A stretch of 64,000 nt of DNA from Mya arenaria (Eukaryota > Mollusca > Bivalvia > Myida > Myidae). Both the position numbers and the translations under genes were made by a program. The stretch is taken from contig NC_069126.1 of assembly GCF_026914265.1 (NCBI RefSeq), forward strand, positions 24,405,473 through 24,469,472. The letters run 5' to 3'. The notes below the pieces were generated by a model. It saw only the letters and a list, made by a program, of their open reading frames with translations, was not told the origin of the DNA and did not search any database. Position 1 is the first letter of the stretch, and every line of letters begins with the position of its first letter. Positions 34,041 through 45,512 of this stretch are shown piece by piece.

Positions 34041-35439
34041 CGGATAAATTAACCTTTAAGACTTTTGTTGAGCCGATTTACTAACGCTATACAAATGGTG
34101 GACTGAATAAAACAATATTTGAGTATAATATTTTTCGAAGTGTTTCAGCCTTCAGTGTCTTAATTGTAACACTCCAAATGAATTGTCACACTGTATTTCG
34201 TCATACAGATAGTGCATTTTACATACACATGAGCGCAACCCCTTTTATACCAGACTAAAATACATTTTTCAGTTTAATACTGTCAATGAGAATAAGAGTT
34301 TCGTGATTTGGTATATATGTCCGAATTGTCATGGTTATTATGTGTACTAAATTTCAAGTGAATATCTTGCATAGACGCCGACATATAATGACATTTTGAC
34401 AATGCCAAAATGAAAATGAGAAAGAGAGCAGCTATTACAATCAAAGCGCGTTAAGCGTTGAAAGGCTGTAGACACCAAATGCGGGATTTTACTTGTTTTC
34501 CATTCAGTTCAAAGGCAATAACGATTGAACCCGATTTTTTACCTTGAGTGGCACCAGACTGTAGCTGATGAGTGCCTGTCATTACCTAAAAGAGTAGGTA
34601 AAGTGATGATTTTTTATACAATAAGCTAGTTTTAAAATATAAACTGATAAATCATTGCAAGGTTATTGTTAGTGTAAATCAAACTAAATCCGATATTGGC
34701 TAAGAAGTTTTGATTATTTGAAGTTGGTAATTTAAGGCAGAGTATTTTAGTCAACACATTTCCATCTACATTTGTGTGAATTATCTATAACTATCTATTC
34801 CTTCGATTCCTCACTAAAATTTGTTTAAGATATTAACTTTGCAATCTTAAAACGTGGAATTTTAATTTGCACTATTTCAATACGCATTACATTATTCGTC
34901 CTCTTTTGTAACCAAGGGGCATTAATTCTTTTAAGATGTCATGTCAAGAAGTAGATCTGACGATTAATGATTTCGTTTTGAATCATAAGAAAATAAAACG
35001 GTACTGATTATAAATAAGTGGTCAATTTCATAGTTTGATTCTCAAGTTTGCCCAAACATTTAATTCAGTAAATCAGCAGCTAGTCGTTATCGATTTAATC
35101 AGTGAAGCGGTAGAAATAAACAGTGGCTGTACCAAGTTATCGGGTAGTTTAAATAGTATAATGTAAACCACTAAAATCTTAAAGATGTAAATCTTTGACC
35201 ATTAATTAAAGGCACAGCAAAAACCAAGCAGCAGGTGCACCTGAATAAAGTCACCTCCGTCCCTCCCGGAGAGTAAAGTCCCAATTGTACTTTCCCGCGC
35301 CATTCCGGTGTGTAGCGAATCTTCACGGTCACGTGTTCAATGTAGGCCACCTGGCACGCCGTCATCGAGAGCGTGTCTGTAATAGCTTCCGTGTCAGACC
35401 TGGAAACGATTGTGGTAAACGAAACATGTTATACTTATA

Positions 35440-35614
35440 CAGTCGAACCCCGTTGGCTCAAAATCGCTTGGCTCGATTTCTTCGTTGCCTCGAACTGGAT
35501 GTAAAGGACCGATGTCTTTCTGCTGAAAGAAAGCATTCACGCATAGCTCGAATTTCCTGAGGCTCGAGGTATTTTCGCCGGTCCCTGGGAGTTCGAGCGA
35601 ACGGGGTTCGACTG
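35440..35614. mobile_element. Short Tc1/mariner-type MITE
   Basis: CAGTCGAACCCCGTTGG faces GAACGGGGTTCGACTG. TA precedes it at 35438-35439; the right side reads TT. It lies just 5' of convertase exon 6, in the intron between exons 5 and 6. Confidence 0.8.
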
Positions 35615-38160
35615 TTTAAGAAAAAATTTGGAAATATTGAAATATAACCCACGTTTCTATCTACCATTACAACCGCGATGATAACATTTCGATTCGGACC
35701 AGGGATGGTATTCAATATACAACTTAAGTCAATCTTACGGTCATACATCAGTGATTGCACTCACTGTATAGGTCCTTTATTTATAACACGTACTCCGATT
35801 AGCTACATCGTTCTGAGATCCAAGTAAGACTAATATTGAATAACACCCCTTGTAGGACACTGTTTTATCTTAAACAGCTATGTGTGAAACGGACTTTCAT
35901 GACATGCGTAAAATATTTACAATGAGATCTTACTAAAAATATTATCATTTATCAAAAGTGTTTCATTTTATACATTACAATTTGTTTTATAGATTTATCA
36001 GTGAAATAAAAATAATATTTCACCGTTTTAAACAGTGAAGTAACAATTTGATAATTTTTTACAGTTCAAATAGTAGCCCAAAAGCCATGATACTAGAATA
36101 GTTATATTAAGATACGATTTTGTCCGTACCTTAATTAATTTGTCCGTACCCTGTATTAGTGGAAAACTCGTAACAGGAGAGAACGTCAGGCACAGTCAGC
36201 CAGGAGGGCGCCGCGTCCACCATAGCTTCCGCATCCAGCAGACCGAAACCAAAATAATAACTCACTGAAGCATGAATATAACGCGTAAATTAGTTTGACA
36301 TGTGAACATGTTGCTATATAGTATATATAGTTGTTGTATTGGTGAAGAAGTGGTGGATCCGTGACGACATCGGCGATCGAAACTGTGTGTGACAGACGCC
36401 TATACGTCACAAAGGGATGTTTAAAAAGGGAATGTTTTTAAAAAACATACAAACCATGTCATTCTTTTTCTATGACACTTGTTAAATAAAATAAGATCTT
36501 ACACTTAAATGAATACATAATTATCCTCATTTTCATTTTTGTCGAATGTCTGAATGGAATTTGCCTGAAAACAACGTTTACGGCCATTTGACAACAGCTT
36601 TACACGAGGTTATTTAGATGGATATTTATAATAAATTGACATCAGCAGTATATGAATGGACCTTAGCGCGTAGAAAGATGCTTTCGCGAGTACACAGACC
36701 TTACCTTATATGTTTAATATTATGGTTACTTAAATCCGTCATTTTACAGCAAAGTTAGTATTAAAGGACGCGTTTGCGAGTAATCCACGTAACATTCTGA
36801 CTCAATATTAATGGTCAATTGATACGAGCTTTACTTACCTTCTTTCCCAGCAGCGTTAGTGTAGACGGAAGCGTTCGAGTGTAACCCGGTATTATTGGCC
36901 GTTTCTACAATCAAGTGATGCATATCTCGCCATGTTAGGTCCGGACTGAAAAAAAACAAACAAGTGTGGATAATTTTTCGATTTGCACAAAAATACATAA
37001 CCATGCTGAGGAAAATGACCAAGCTTTAAATACTAAGGCGAGTATGAACGTCAATATACGTTTGCAAAATCTGATGTTTAAATTGATTGGCAATGTAAAG
37101 GATGTATGTTGTTCAGTCTAACCAACAATTCTACTGGGTACAAGTAGTCCATTTAACTAACTTATTTTTCAGAAGGGACAACTGCATTGATTTAATTATG
37201 TATTGTATCTCAGTTCCCTCCCCTGTACTAGGTTGATCTTCGTTATTTATAGAAGTATTATGTAATATAGTTCCAATGAGGTTTTAGTCAGAATTGCCAG
37301 AATTTTACGAGTTCAGAGGAGAATTCCCTTCCATATCCGTACTTTAAAGTTTGTTAACTGTTAATATATCCAAATTATCACACACTCTTACTTCTGAATA
37401 AACAGGAAAAGATATAAACTAAACATTATTCCATGTATGTTTCAAAAACTGATTTGTATTGAAATTTGGAACTCTCGAGTATGATTTTCAACTTCACATG
37501 GACTCAGTTGAATTTTCTGGTCTATTACAAAAGTCTTGAGCCGAAACTCAAGTTTAACCATAGGTTAACATTTTGTGTGTTTTAGTATAATGTTTATGTT
37601 TTATTGTTTATTTTGTATTCTCTGATTACTGCGTTTGCCAGACATTGTCCCATTTTAGCACGTGTCATAAACTGCATGACGTAGGTATCACGAGATCGGC
37701 GCGCAGTAAATATGCAGATGTATTATATATAATAATAAAAAAACTATGACTAAATGTATTGTTAAAACACGTGTCAACTGTATACACGCATACTTTGCCT
37801 CGAGCGTCAACGCAAATATCCCGGCAGCCAGAGGGCAGGCGGCAGAAGTCCCGGAAAAATCGCTCACGCAGTCGTCGTTGGGTCCCGTCGTATACTGAAA
37901 CACAATGTCTATGTTTCACATAGATTTAGGAGAAAGTTCAAACATTATCAAGAACAATTTTCCGAAAGGTTTAGTGTATTCGATAACAAAGCAATCCTCA
38001 GGTGAAAAGAAACCAATTGGAGGTAAGCTCGACGACGCGAGGGACCGACCTTTTAGCTCGAGTCACATAATGTTTCGAGATGTGACTTTATTGCCTTCTT
38101 CATGAGGAACAAAATATAGGAAGGAGAGGCCTAATGTCAAGATATCTTGTACAATGTGTT

Positions 38161-38236
38161 TTGCTTGGCTCGAATTTTCGTTCACTCAAATTTTTCTCGA
38201 CGACTCCGTCGATTTCGAGCGAACGGGTTTCGACTG
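38161..38236. mobile_element. Right-hand fragment of the same Tc1/mariner MITE family
   Basis: Only the end with TTGGCTCGAATTTTCG and GAACGGGTTTCGACTG, followed by TA, is recognisable. The left TIR is missing. Confidence 0.6.
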
Positions 38237-38515
38237 TATTTATGGCAAATTCTAAAACGTAACCTACTATGTCCGGGTTAGGATCGTCTCCGCTGTACGT
38301 TCCGGCCATGGCGGAAGTACACCACTCGGCGTAGTACGTGGGCGCCCCGGTCTGAGAGACTGCGTTAATACCGATCGTATAAATACTGCTCGCGTAACCG
38401 TCTGCGTTGCAATCGTCTTCGTCCTCCCCGCCATTTCCGGAAGCCCAAACATAAATGGCACCCTTGCCTGACCGACCCTACAAAAATAACCGAGCGTCAT
38501 GATAAGGGAGGTGAA

Positions 38516-39610
38516 GATTATAAGTATCTTTCATGACCGAGAGTATAAGATAGGTTCATCCCGATCCGAGCGTAGGGTGTTTTGCGGAAACGAGGTTTAC
38601 CGAGTTTCCGCAAAACACCCTACGCAAGGATTGGGATGAACTTATCTTACACGAGCGGCTTAGTCCAAATAATTGTACGTTGACGGATTTTTTTTTAGAT
38701 TTTTGATATGGCAAATCCTTCACGTACAAATTGTTTAGTATCAAAAGTGGGTAGTTGTTCCGATCAGGATTCCGGGTTAAAGCATATAGCGTCTATAAAA
38801 TATCATAAAAACAAGAAATATTACCAGATAATGTTATTTTATATTAGTTCCGTACACAAAAATTAAATATCCAACTTATAATAATGAGTTTGACGGCTTT
38901 TCTTCATTTCATTCTGTCAAAACATTACGATATATACATAAAGGGCACCTGCAAGGCTTTAGGGCACAGTTTTAAATCGCTCGGAACATTTCGGCCATGG
39001 CCGAGTTGTAACGATTGTATAACGAGGTCTATCTCGAAGCTTTGTCGGAGGAGGCCGAGTTATTACGATTGTATCGAGTTGTTCCCCTTCGCATAATTGT
39101 TGTCTGTGTCAGTCAACTTTCGTTTTATTGGAAAGGTAAACAACATGTTTTAATGCATTAAATGCTTGTTCAGTGCAAAATAACATTTCACTTACATGGT
39201 AAAATATGAATATAACTCTTTATGATCAATTTCAACCATAAAATACTTCACTTAAAACAATTTCAATATTTTTATAACACCCCCGTTTTTTGCACATTCC
39301 CGTTTAGACGTTAGGGATTGGAAGAATCCCGTATAACACGTCTATTATTTTAGACTAACGAGCGGCTATGGTGAGATGCTTTTTCTCCCACCTCAGTTAA
39401 ACAAAATAAAGAAAAAAAAATGTATTTTTTTGCTTGAACTCTTTTGTGCGTAGTGAAAATAAATGCGTTTGGATATGTGATAGTTCGTGGTTGTCATGGA
39501 TATGCGTAAATAGTTCTGAGGAGAGTGCAGCATTATTTCTTGAATGGTGCGTGAAAACTGTTTTATGATGCCATTTGAGGCGAGAAATAATTAATTACCA
39601 TTCTAAATAT
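38516..39610. repeat. Third copy of the 542-bp hairpin element, split by an insertion
   Basis: The first part, 38516-38660, has the same GTTTTGCGGAAACGAGG hairpin as the copies at 23700 and 24242. The second part resumes at 39358 with the CTCCCACCTCAGTTAAAC segment. Between them is a separate 697-bp insertion. Confidence 0.75.
38661..39357. mobile_element. 697-bp TIR element with 10-bp target duplication (Mutator-like)
   Basis: ACGAGCGGCT occurs at 38651-38660 and again at 39358-39367. The insert between them starts TAGTCCAAATAATTGTACG and ends in the approximate complement (ATTATTTTAGACTA). A 9-11-bp duplication fits Mutator-like elements. No transposase is seen. The insertion interrupts an older repeat and dates after it. 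Confidence 0.7.
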
Positions 39611-39656
39611 TGCTAAGTATAGATGGCCGGTCATGGTGCTTCTTTTTTCTCTTAAA

Positions 39657-39793
39657 CAGGGTGAAGAATCACGTGACTTAAGGGGGTCAAAAAAGTAATT
39701 TGAAATTAACGTCACGTACTTGTATGTTTACATCGGTTGTGACCCGTGGTGACCCATGTAAGAACCCCTTTAAATCACGTGATCCTCACCCTG
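39657..39793. mobile_element. 137-bp MITE with CAGGGTGA termini
   Basis: CAGGGTGAAGAATCACGTGA faces TCACGTGATCCTCACCCTG at the other end. CAGGG ends recall hAT elements, but I see no matching 8-bp flanks, so the family is left open. Confidence 0.65.
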
Positions 39794-39995
39794 CTACAGA
39801 TAACTACACATACTTTATCAAAGACTCCTTCATTTGGCTTCTATTATCTCTGTATTCTTATAATTCACTTACATCAGTGACACCAGTTTTTAACGCCTCT
39901 TCTAAGACATCCGAAAGTGGCGAGATATTTTCTCCATCGTCCACCGGGCCCCAGCTGTTACTATAAATATCCACGTAGTCGAGTTTGTGTGTTAA

Positions 39996-40340
39996 GGTGG
40001 GTTCCCACTGCCGATCAGATCAACTCGATCATCCCGATCACCCAAATTCCCCGATCAGGCCCGACCATGCTCGACTAAAGGCGAATACACGACTTCTTCT
40101 CGACCTCTTGTCGATCACACACGATTTCCACACGATTATTCACGACTCCTTCACGACGTCAACCCGACCACCTTTCCGATTTCCGCTCGATCATCCCGAC
40201 CTTTACACGATCCCTACACGATCTCAACTCGACCTACTGGATCTCTGCTCGATCGGTGTCAGATCTTTCCCCGACCCGATCGTCATAGTCGTACTCGAGT
40301 CGTAGAAGGTCGTGAACAGTCGTGTACCAAAACTTTTAGA
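39996..40340. repeat. Harbinger terminal and subterminal repeats
   Basis: About 30 occurrences of CGAT, CGAC or TCGA in irregular spacing lie between the left terminus and the transposase gene. Subterminal arrays of this kind are typical transposase-binding zones. Confidence 0.6.
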
Positions 40341-40389
40341 ATAAAAACTTCAAACAGTGTTGATCATTATCACTTCATCCTGAAACTTC

Positions 40390-41995
40390 ATGGTATATGT
40401 TGTGTCCAGCATAGTATACATATTTATGGAGATTGAGCAGTTGCAGATGTGGGCCAGATGGTTAGAGCTCCAGAGAGACAGGGCCATTGCAGTGCTAGAG
40501 TTGGAACAAGAGGAAGAGGCTGAGGGTCGTAGGCATAGACGTAGGCGACAAATGCGCAGGAAAATATGGATGAAGCAGTGGCTTGCACGACGACCCCTGT
40601 ATGGGCATTATGAGCAACTGCTACAGGAGCTAAACAGGGAAGACCCAAAAGGATACAAAAATTTCCTAAGGGTAGACGCTGATATGTTTGGGGAGCTTGT
40701 TGATCGCATATCACCCAGAATTCAGAAAAAGAACACCAACTTCAGGTAAATCATGGGTTTGATCCCCATCATTTTCACGTATTTCTGAAATAATTAGTCA
40801 TCTAGTTACTTTTCCAACCAATTGACATCAACAGCTCTGTGCAATTGTCACTAATATTTAAGAAATTTTAATACGTTGTATAATAGCAGGCTAGTTATTA
40901 CTTATCATTGTTCAATCTCTATTTCAGGGAAGCCCTGGAGCCTGGATTGAAGTTGGCGGTCACTCTTCGTCATCTCGCAACTGGAGCCTCGTATTCAGAC
41001 TTGATGTACTCATTCCGAGTGGGAAGTAACACAATAAGTAAATTCGTCCCTGAAGTTTTGGATGCTATAATACAGGAGTACTCTGAAGAGGTTTTGCCAG
41101 ACGTCGTCACTGCTGAACAATGGCAGCAGATTGCAGATGACTTCCGAACCAAGTGGAATTTTCCTCATGTCTGCGGGGCTCTTGATGGTAAGCACGTGAG
41201 GATAAAGAACCCGAAGAACTCTGGATCTCTGTTCTATAACTATAAAGGCTTCTTTTCCATAATACTACTCGCACTCGTAGACGCAAACTACAAATTCATC
41301 TGGGTAAGCGTTGGTGCTAATGGCAGTGCATCCGATGCCCAGCTATTCAATAACACTGAACTCAGAACCATGCTAGAAGAAAACAACCTTGGTTTGCCTG
41401 ACCCTGATCCACTGCCTGGCGATGACATGAACACCCCATACTTCCTCATTGGAGATGACGCCTTCCCGTTGAGAACTTGGATGATGAAGCCATACTCCAG
41501 ACGCAACTTGACCAACGAGGAGCGCATATTCAATTACAGGTTAGACAATCTTTTGAATTACTATTGGCAAAATAGCTATGCATTTAATCAGAAATTTGTT
41601 CTTATAAACCATCACCATCCTTTCATTTTAGGTTGTCCAGGGCTAGACGAGTGGTAGAAAACGCCTTCGGTCTTCTCGCTATGCGGTTTCAGTGCCTACT
41701 TGGCTGCTTGAACCAGATGCCCGAAACCGTTGACTTGATTATTCTTGCATGTGTCACACTGCATAACCTTATCAGCATACGGTACCCTGCCATTGCAAGA
41801 CTGGCCGTCGACCAAGAGGACGAGCATAACCAATTAGTACCTGGTGAATGGCGCCAAGGAAGACAGTTGGCTGATGGTGATCGGACCCATGGAAGAAATG
41901 TGGTGACATCCGCTGGGGTCAGTCAGAGGAACTACATTAAACACTACTTCAACTCCCGAGCTGGTTCAGTTGAGTGGCAACAGAATATGATTTAG
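40390..41995 (+). CDS. PIF/Harbinger transposase (DDE), 3 exons, 443 aa
   Basis: Exons are 40390-40745, 40928-41539 and 41632-41995, joined in matching phases with GT-AG borders. A second possible start is the ATG at 40426, which would give 431 residues. The front has a basic stretch (RRHRRRRQMRRK) followed by the family motif LKLAVTLRHLATG. The catalytic triad is visible as the Asp of GALDGKH near residue 205, the Asp of IGDDAFPL near 296 and the Glu of RRVVENAFG near 332. No stop or shift interrupts it, so it could encode an active endonuclease that cuts and joins the element's ends, provided that the partner protein is supplied. The length is normal for the family. Confidence 0.9.
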
Positions 41996-41999
41996 TGTG

Positions 42000-43307
42000 T
42001 TAGTTACTTTGGAAAGATATTTTGATGAAGTGTATAACCTATATGATGCGAGTATGCACAAGTTATGTAGTTATTAAAGTGATTTCCGATATGTTTAAGT
42101 ATATTATAGTAAGTCATCTTCTATTTGGATATGATAGTTTCCATGATATGTTTGTTAATGGAGGAAATAAGCTTCAAGTATACATGTATATACAATAGAG
42201 TTGATTGTTTGTTTCTTGATTTTATGCCCTTTTTCGAAGTATTTCAATCATATCACGGTGGTGAGTTAACTTAGAACATGACCTAAGTCGGCAACAAGAA
42301 ATAGCCACATACCAGTAATTTACAACTTTCATTTATAGTTCACCCTAGTTTCTGAGCCAATCACCGTCCAGAGATTTTTCAAATTTCTGCTCGAATATGT
42401 TCCATATAAGAACACTTCTGCACAAATAAGTTCGTATTATAACTAGGTCAGCAGACATGGCGCGCGCCAAATAGCAAGCCCAGCCTACTGTCTGGAACGA
42501 CAGAAGTGTCGATTCAAAATGACGTCACTTCTGCTTTATCAAGCGGTAGTTACGTCATTTTGAATCGATAACGACTTATCCAAGTTACCGTTCAACCAAT
42601 TGGCGCGCTGTATACGGATGGCGTGATTTTCCCCCGATCACATGACTTTAATTGAAGGCACAGGAATGATAGTGGGCGGGGTTAACTATAAGTCGGTCAT
42701 AGTTCATATAATGGAAAAATAAACAAACTTAATACGGCGCTTCGCTTCGCTCGCTTGTATTAAATTTGGTTATTTTTCCATTATATGAACTATAACCTAC
42801 ACGTATAGGACAAGTTGCGGTAGCAGACATCTCTTCATAAGGTCGAACGTTTTAACTACCAGAACACAACGCTCACTTTTAATTGATTGATTAATTGTTT
42901 AGGGGCTGAAGAAAAATATTAAATTTTAGAATACATGTATTCTTAAGTAATTGCTACCAGCATGACCAGCCTTGTTTTGTTATAACAATACACATTTAAG
43001 TTCAACTTTTAATACTGACAGAAACCTACATAATAACAGGGTTATTTTGCCTTATGCCAAAAGTAAGCTAATTAAGTTTCTAAGTAAGATAAATTGCTAT
43101 CCAAACAAATTTTACGAACAGTTTACATTGATTTACTTAAGAAGACTCAACAGTCAACAGTAATATTTATCAAGAATGAGGCTATTTAACCTTTATTCAA
43201 AGTAAAAACCAAAACGTCGAAAAACTAAATTCACAATGCACATAAACTTGAGTAAAATCACATCATCAAATCACTTGGCTGGTTCAACCATTTTCCAGTT
43301 ACTTTGT
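42000..43307. other. Harbinger interior between its two genes
   Basis: There is no coding region. It holds a hairpin at 42699-42793 and a weaker inverted repeat at 42517-42567 (GTCGATTCAAAATGACGTCA facing its near complement). Confidence 0.5.
42699..42793. repeat. Hairpin with 25-bp arms
   Basis: ATAGTTCATATAATGGAAAA faces TTTTCCATTATATGAACTAT around a GC-rich centre GCGCTTCGCTTCGC. Confidence 0.7.
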
Positions 43308-44060
43308 TCAGTCCTTGGGTGCGTCATGCATCTCCTGGGTTAGGATGGGGGAACTATTTGGTGTCGAGACCATATCCATAGCCTGGCGGATGATAGATGC
43401 AGTCGTGGTTGGGGTTTCTATGGCGGGTGTAATGGACCTGTAAGCACATGTAGGCTGTTGCAAGATTGCCTGCACATTTGGTGGTTGCAGGTGAGTAAAA
43501 CTTTTCAGCAGTGGTGTAAGATGGGCTGGTGGTGCAGATGCAGCTATATTGGTAGCTAGCTGAAAATCCTGCTGCATGTGATCCTGTTGCTGAAACTGAT
43601 TCTGCTGCCATGCTGAGCCGAACGCCGCTGATATGGGAGCCTGTCTTCTGTATATAGATGATGTAGGAGCGGGAGGGACAGGCATGGCAAAAACTGGATC
43701 TGCTATCTGTTGACCTACATGCCCTGCTGCCTCTTGGGTGGCTAGTCGTCTCTTCTCCTCTTGGCTTTCCTCCGCAAGGTCCAGAGCCAGCCTTGTTGCA
43801 CGTGTGACAAACACATTCATTCTCTGCTGGTCCATTTGGCGCATCAAATACACCAAAAACTGGCCAGTGTGTGCTGCTGGATCTTGCGCAACTGTGATGG
43901 CACCACGCACGGACTCCAACTCGGACGTCAATGAGGACAGTACACGCGCTGCTTTGGGACGGCAACCAGATACTGCTGATGTAGAGGGTGCTGACGAATC
44001 GGAGCGCTTCCATACTTGAGGTTGCCCCGATGTAAGAGTCAAGTAATCGTACGGCTTGAA
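43308..44060 (-). CDS. Harbinger accessory (Myb/MADF-like) protein, C-terminal exon
   Basis: One long exon, open from about 44060 (after TTCAATTCAAG, a plausible acceptor) to the stop at 43308. It starts with PYDYLTLTSGQPQVWKRS and continues with a helix-prone segment around LVYLMRQMDQQRMNVFVT and a Gln/Pro/Ser-rich tail. In this superfamily the second protein carries a Myb-like or MADF DNA-binding domain at its front and helps the transposase enter the nucleus and bind DNA. That front is not found upstream here, where simple repeats begin. Assignment rests on position, the convergent layout and the general character of the tail. The gene is probably incomplete. Confidence 0.6.
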   Translation of the reverse strand, partial: FKPYDYLTLTSGQPQVWKRSDSSAPSTSAVSGCRPKAARVLSSLTSELESVRGAITVAQDPAAHTGQFLVYLMRQMDQQRMNVFVTRATRLALDLAEESQEEKRRLATQEAAGHVGQQIADPVFAMPVPPAPTSSIYRRQAPISAAFGSAWQQNQFQQQDHMQQDFQLATNIAASAPPAHLTPLLKSFTHLQPPNVQAILQQPTCAYRSITPAIETPTTTASIIRQAMDMVSTPNSSPILTQEMHDAPKD

Positions 44061-44109
44061 TTGAAAAATAAGTCATGAATGTTGATATTGCTTATGATTT
44101 TTATATCGA

Positions 44110-44303
44110 TAATTCAGACAGGCAGACAGACGGACGGACGGACGAACGGACGGACGAGAAAAACAAAAAATCGATAATTCAGATAGGCAGACAGACGGAC
44201 AGACGGACGAACGGACGGACGAGAAAAACAAAAAGACAAATAGCATATACAGCAGATAGACAGCATACAGACAGGCTGCATACAGACAGACAGACAGGCA
44301 GGC

Positions 44304-44338
<35 letters not shown>

Positions 44339-44340
44339 AT
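44110..44340. repeat. CAGA/CGGA tetranucleotide microsatellite
   Basis: It consists of two similar blocks of GGACGGACGAACGGACGGAC-type repeats, then pure CAGA repeats to 44340. The overlapping 92-96-codon frames on both strands are artefacts. Confidence 0.9.
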
Positions 44341-44539
44341 AAACCACAGGAGGCAAGCATGTTAAAAAAAAATCGTTTTTTTTACCAAACATGAGTTAAG
44401 TACACTATACAAATATGTTCACTAATGTCCTACGATGATTTTGGGATGTACGCTGGATACACTTTTTTTTTTTTATAAAATCTATGTCCGTTACCCTAGC
44501 CTAACCCTAGGTGTATTTTGCTTTTAAAATAAATTGCCT

Positions 44540-45512
44540 GCCTGCCAACTGTTAGCTGGCTGTCAATTGTCAGCTGGCTGCCAACTGTTAGCTGTTAACA
44601 GGCTGCCAGCTGGCTGCCAACTGTTAGCTGGCTGCCAATTGCCAGCTGGCAGCCGTACACAAGGCGGCTGCCAAAGGTCGAGCTAGGCTCTTCATGGCTA
44701 AGTATGAAGTGGCTGCCAACTGTTAGCTGGCTGTCAATTGCCAGCTGGATGCCAACTGTTAGCTGTTAACAGGCTGCCAGCTGGCTGCCAACTGTTAGCT
44801 GGCTGTCAATTGCCAGCTGGCAGCCGTACACAAGGCGGCTGCCAAAGGTCGAGCTAGGCTCTTCATGGCTAAGTATAAAGTGGCTGCCAACTGTTAGCTG
44901 GCTGTCAATTGCCAGCTGGATCCTAACTGTTAGCTGTTAACAGGCTGCCAGCTGGCTGCCAACTGTTAGCTGGCTGCCAATTGCCAGCTGGCAGCCATAC
45001 ACAAGGCGGCTGCCAAAGGTCGAGCTAGGCTCTTCATGGCTAAGTATAAAGTGGCTGCCCACTGTTAGCTGGCTGTCAATTGCCAGCTGGATGCCAACTG
45101 TTAACTGTTAAAAGGCTGCCAGCTGGCTGCCAACTGTTAGCTGGCTGTCAATTGTCAGCTGGCAGCCGTACACAAGGCGGCTGCCAAAGGTCGAGCTAGG
45201 CTCTTCATGGCTAAGTATAAAGTGGCTGCCAACTGTTAGCTGGCTGTCAATTGCCAGCTGGATGCCAACTGTTAGCTGTTAACAGGCTGCCAGCTGGCTG
45301 CCAACTGTTAGCTGGCTGTCAATTGCCAGCTGGCAGCCGTACACAAGGCGGCTGCCAAAGGTCGTGCTAGGCTCTTCATGGCTAAGTATAAAGTGGCTGC
45401 CAACTGTTAGCTGGCTGTCAATTGCCAGCTGGATGCCAACTGTTAGCTGTTAACAGGCTGCCAGCTGGCTGCCAACTGTTAGCTGGCTGTCAATTGTCAG
45501 CCGTACATAAGG
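44540..45512. repeat. 171-bp minisatellite, about 5.7 copies
   Basis: The AAGGCGGCTGCC landmark falls at 44661, 44832, 45003, 45174 and 45345, exactly 171 bp apart. Each unit contains several palindromic pieces of the type AACTGTTAGCTGGC and GCCAGCTGGC. Units are almost identical, so the array is young or homogenised. Confidence 0.9.

Larger units (their letters stand above)
29659..39995 (-). pseudogene. Kexin/furin-type proprotein convertase, 3' part only, 5' half missing
   Basis: Exons, in transcript order: 39995-39873, 38477-38268, 37894-37794, 36945-36839, 36264-36150, 35399-35241, 34575-34543, 33083-32965, 31612-31538, 30624-30547, 29754-29659. Borders are GT-AG and phases agree throughout. 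The product would be a subtilase (S8B) that cuts pro-proteins after basic residues in the secretory pathway. Visible parts are IYSNSWGP, the oxyanion-hole region WASGNGG, the catalytic Ser in SGTSAACPLAAG, the GFGLLDAEAMV strand, a P domain with WEEDPVGDWTL, and a Cys-rich tail (VCVSCSTGFH, GYCDDSTPC). Signal peptide, prodomain and the Asp and His exons are not in the window. The first exon stays open right up to a Harbinger transposon at 39996. It is therefore probably a disrupted gene, unless the front is spliced in from outside. The 3' end is also incomplete. The 33-nt exon and exon 10 are less certain than the rest. Confidence 0.82.
39996..44060. mobile_element. PIF/Harbinger DNA transposon, left end and both genes present
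   Basis: The left end GGTGGGTTCCCACTGCCGAT abuts a TTAA (39992-39995), matching the TTA/TAA target of this superfamily. A 300-bp subterminal zone full of CGAC/CGAT motifs follows. The two genes that define the superfamily are present and convergent: a transposase on plus and an accessory protein on minus. I did not find the right terminal repeat in the window. The right side dissolves into microsatellite and minisatellite DNA from 44100, so the right border given here is only the end of the accessory exon. Confidence 0.8.

Noticed and set aside
43354-44076. 240-codon minus-strand frame that overlaps the accessory gene
   Set aside because: A shadow of the accessory exon in another frame; its composition is erratic and the alternative frame fits the family better.
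44073-44392. Overlapping frames of 92-96 codons on both strands
   Set aside because: Translation of CAGA/CGGA repeats.
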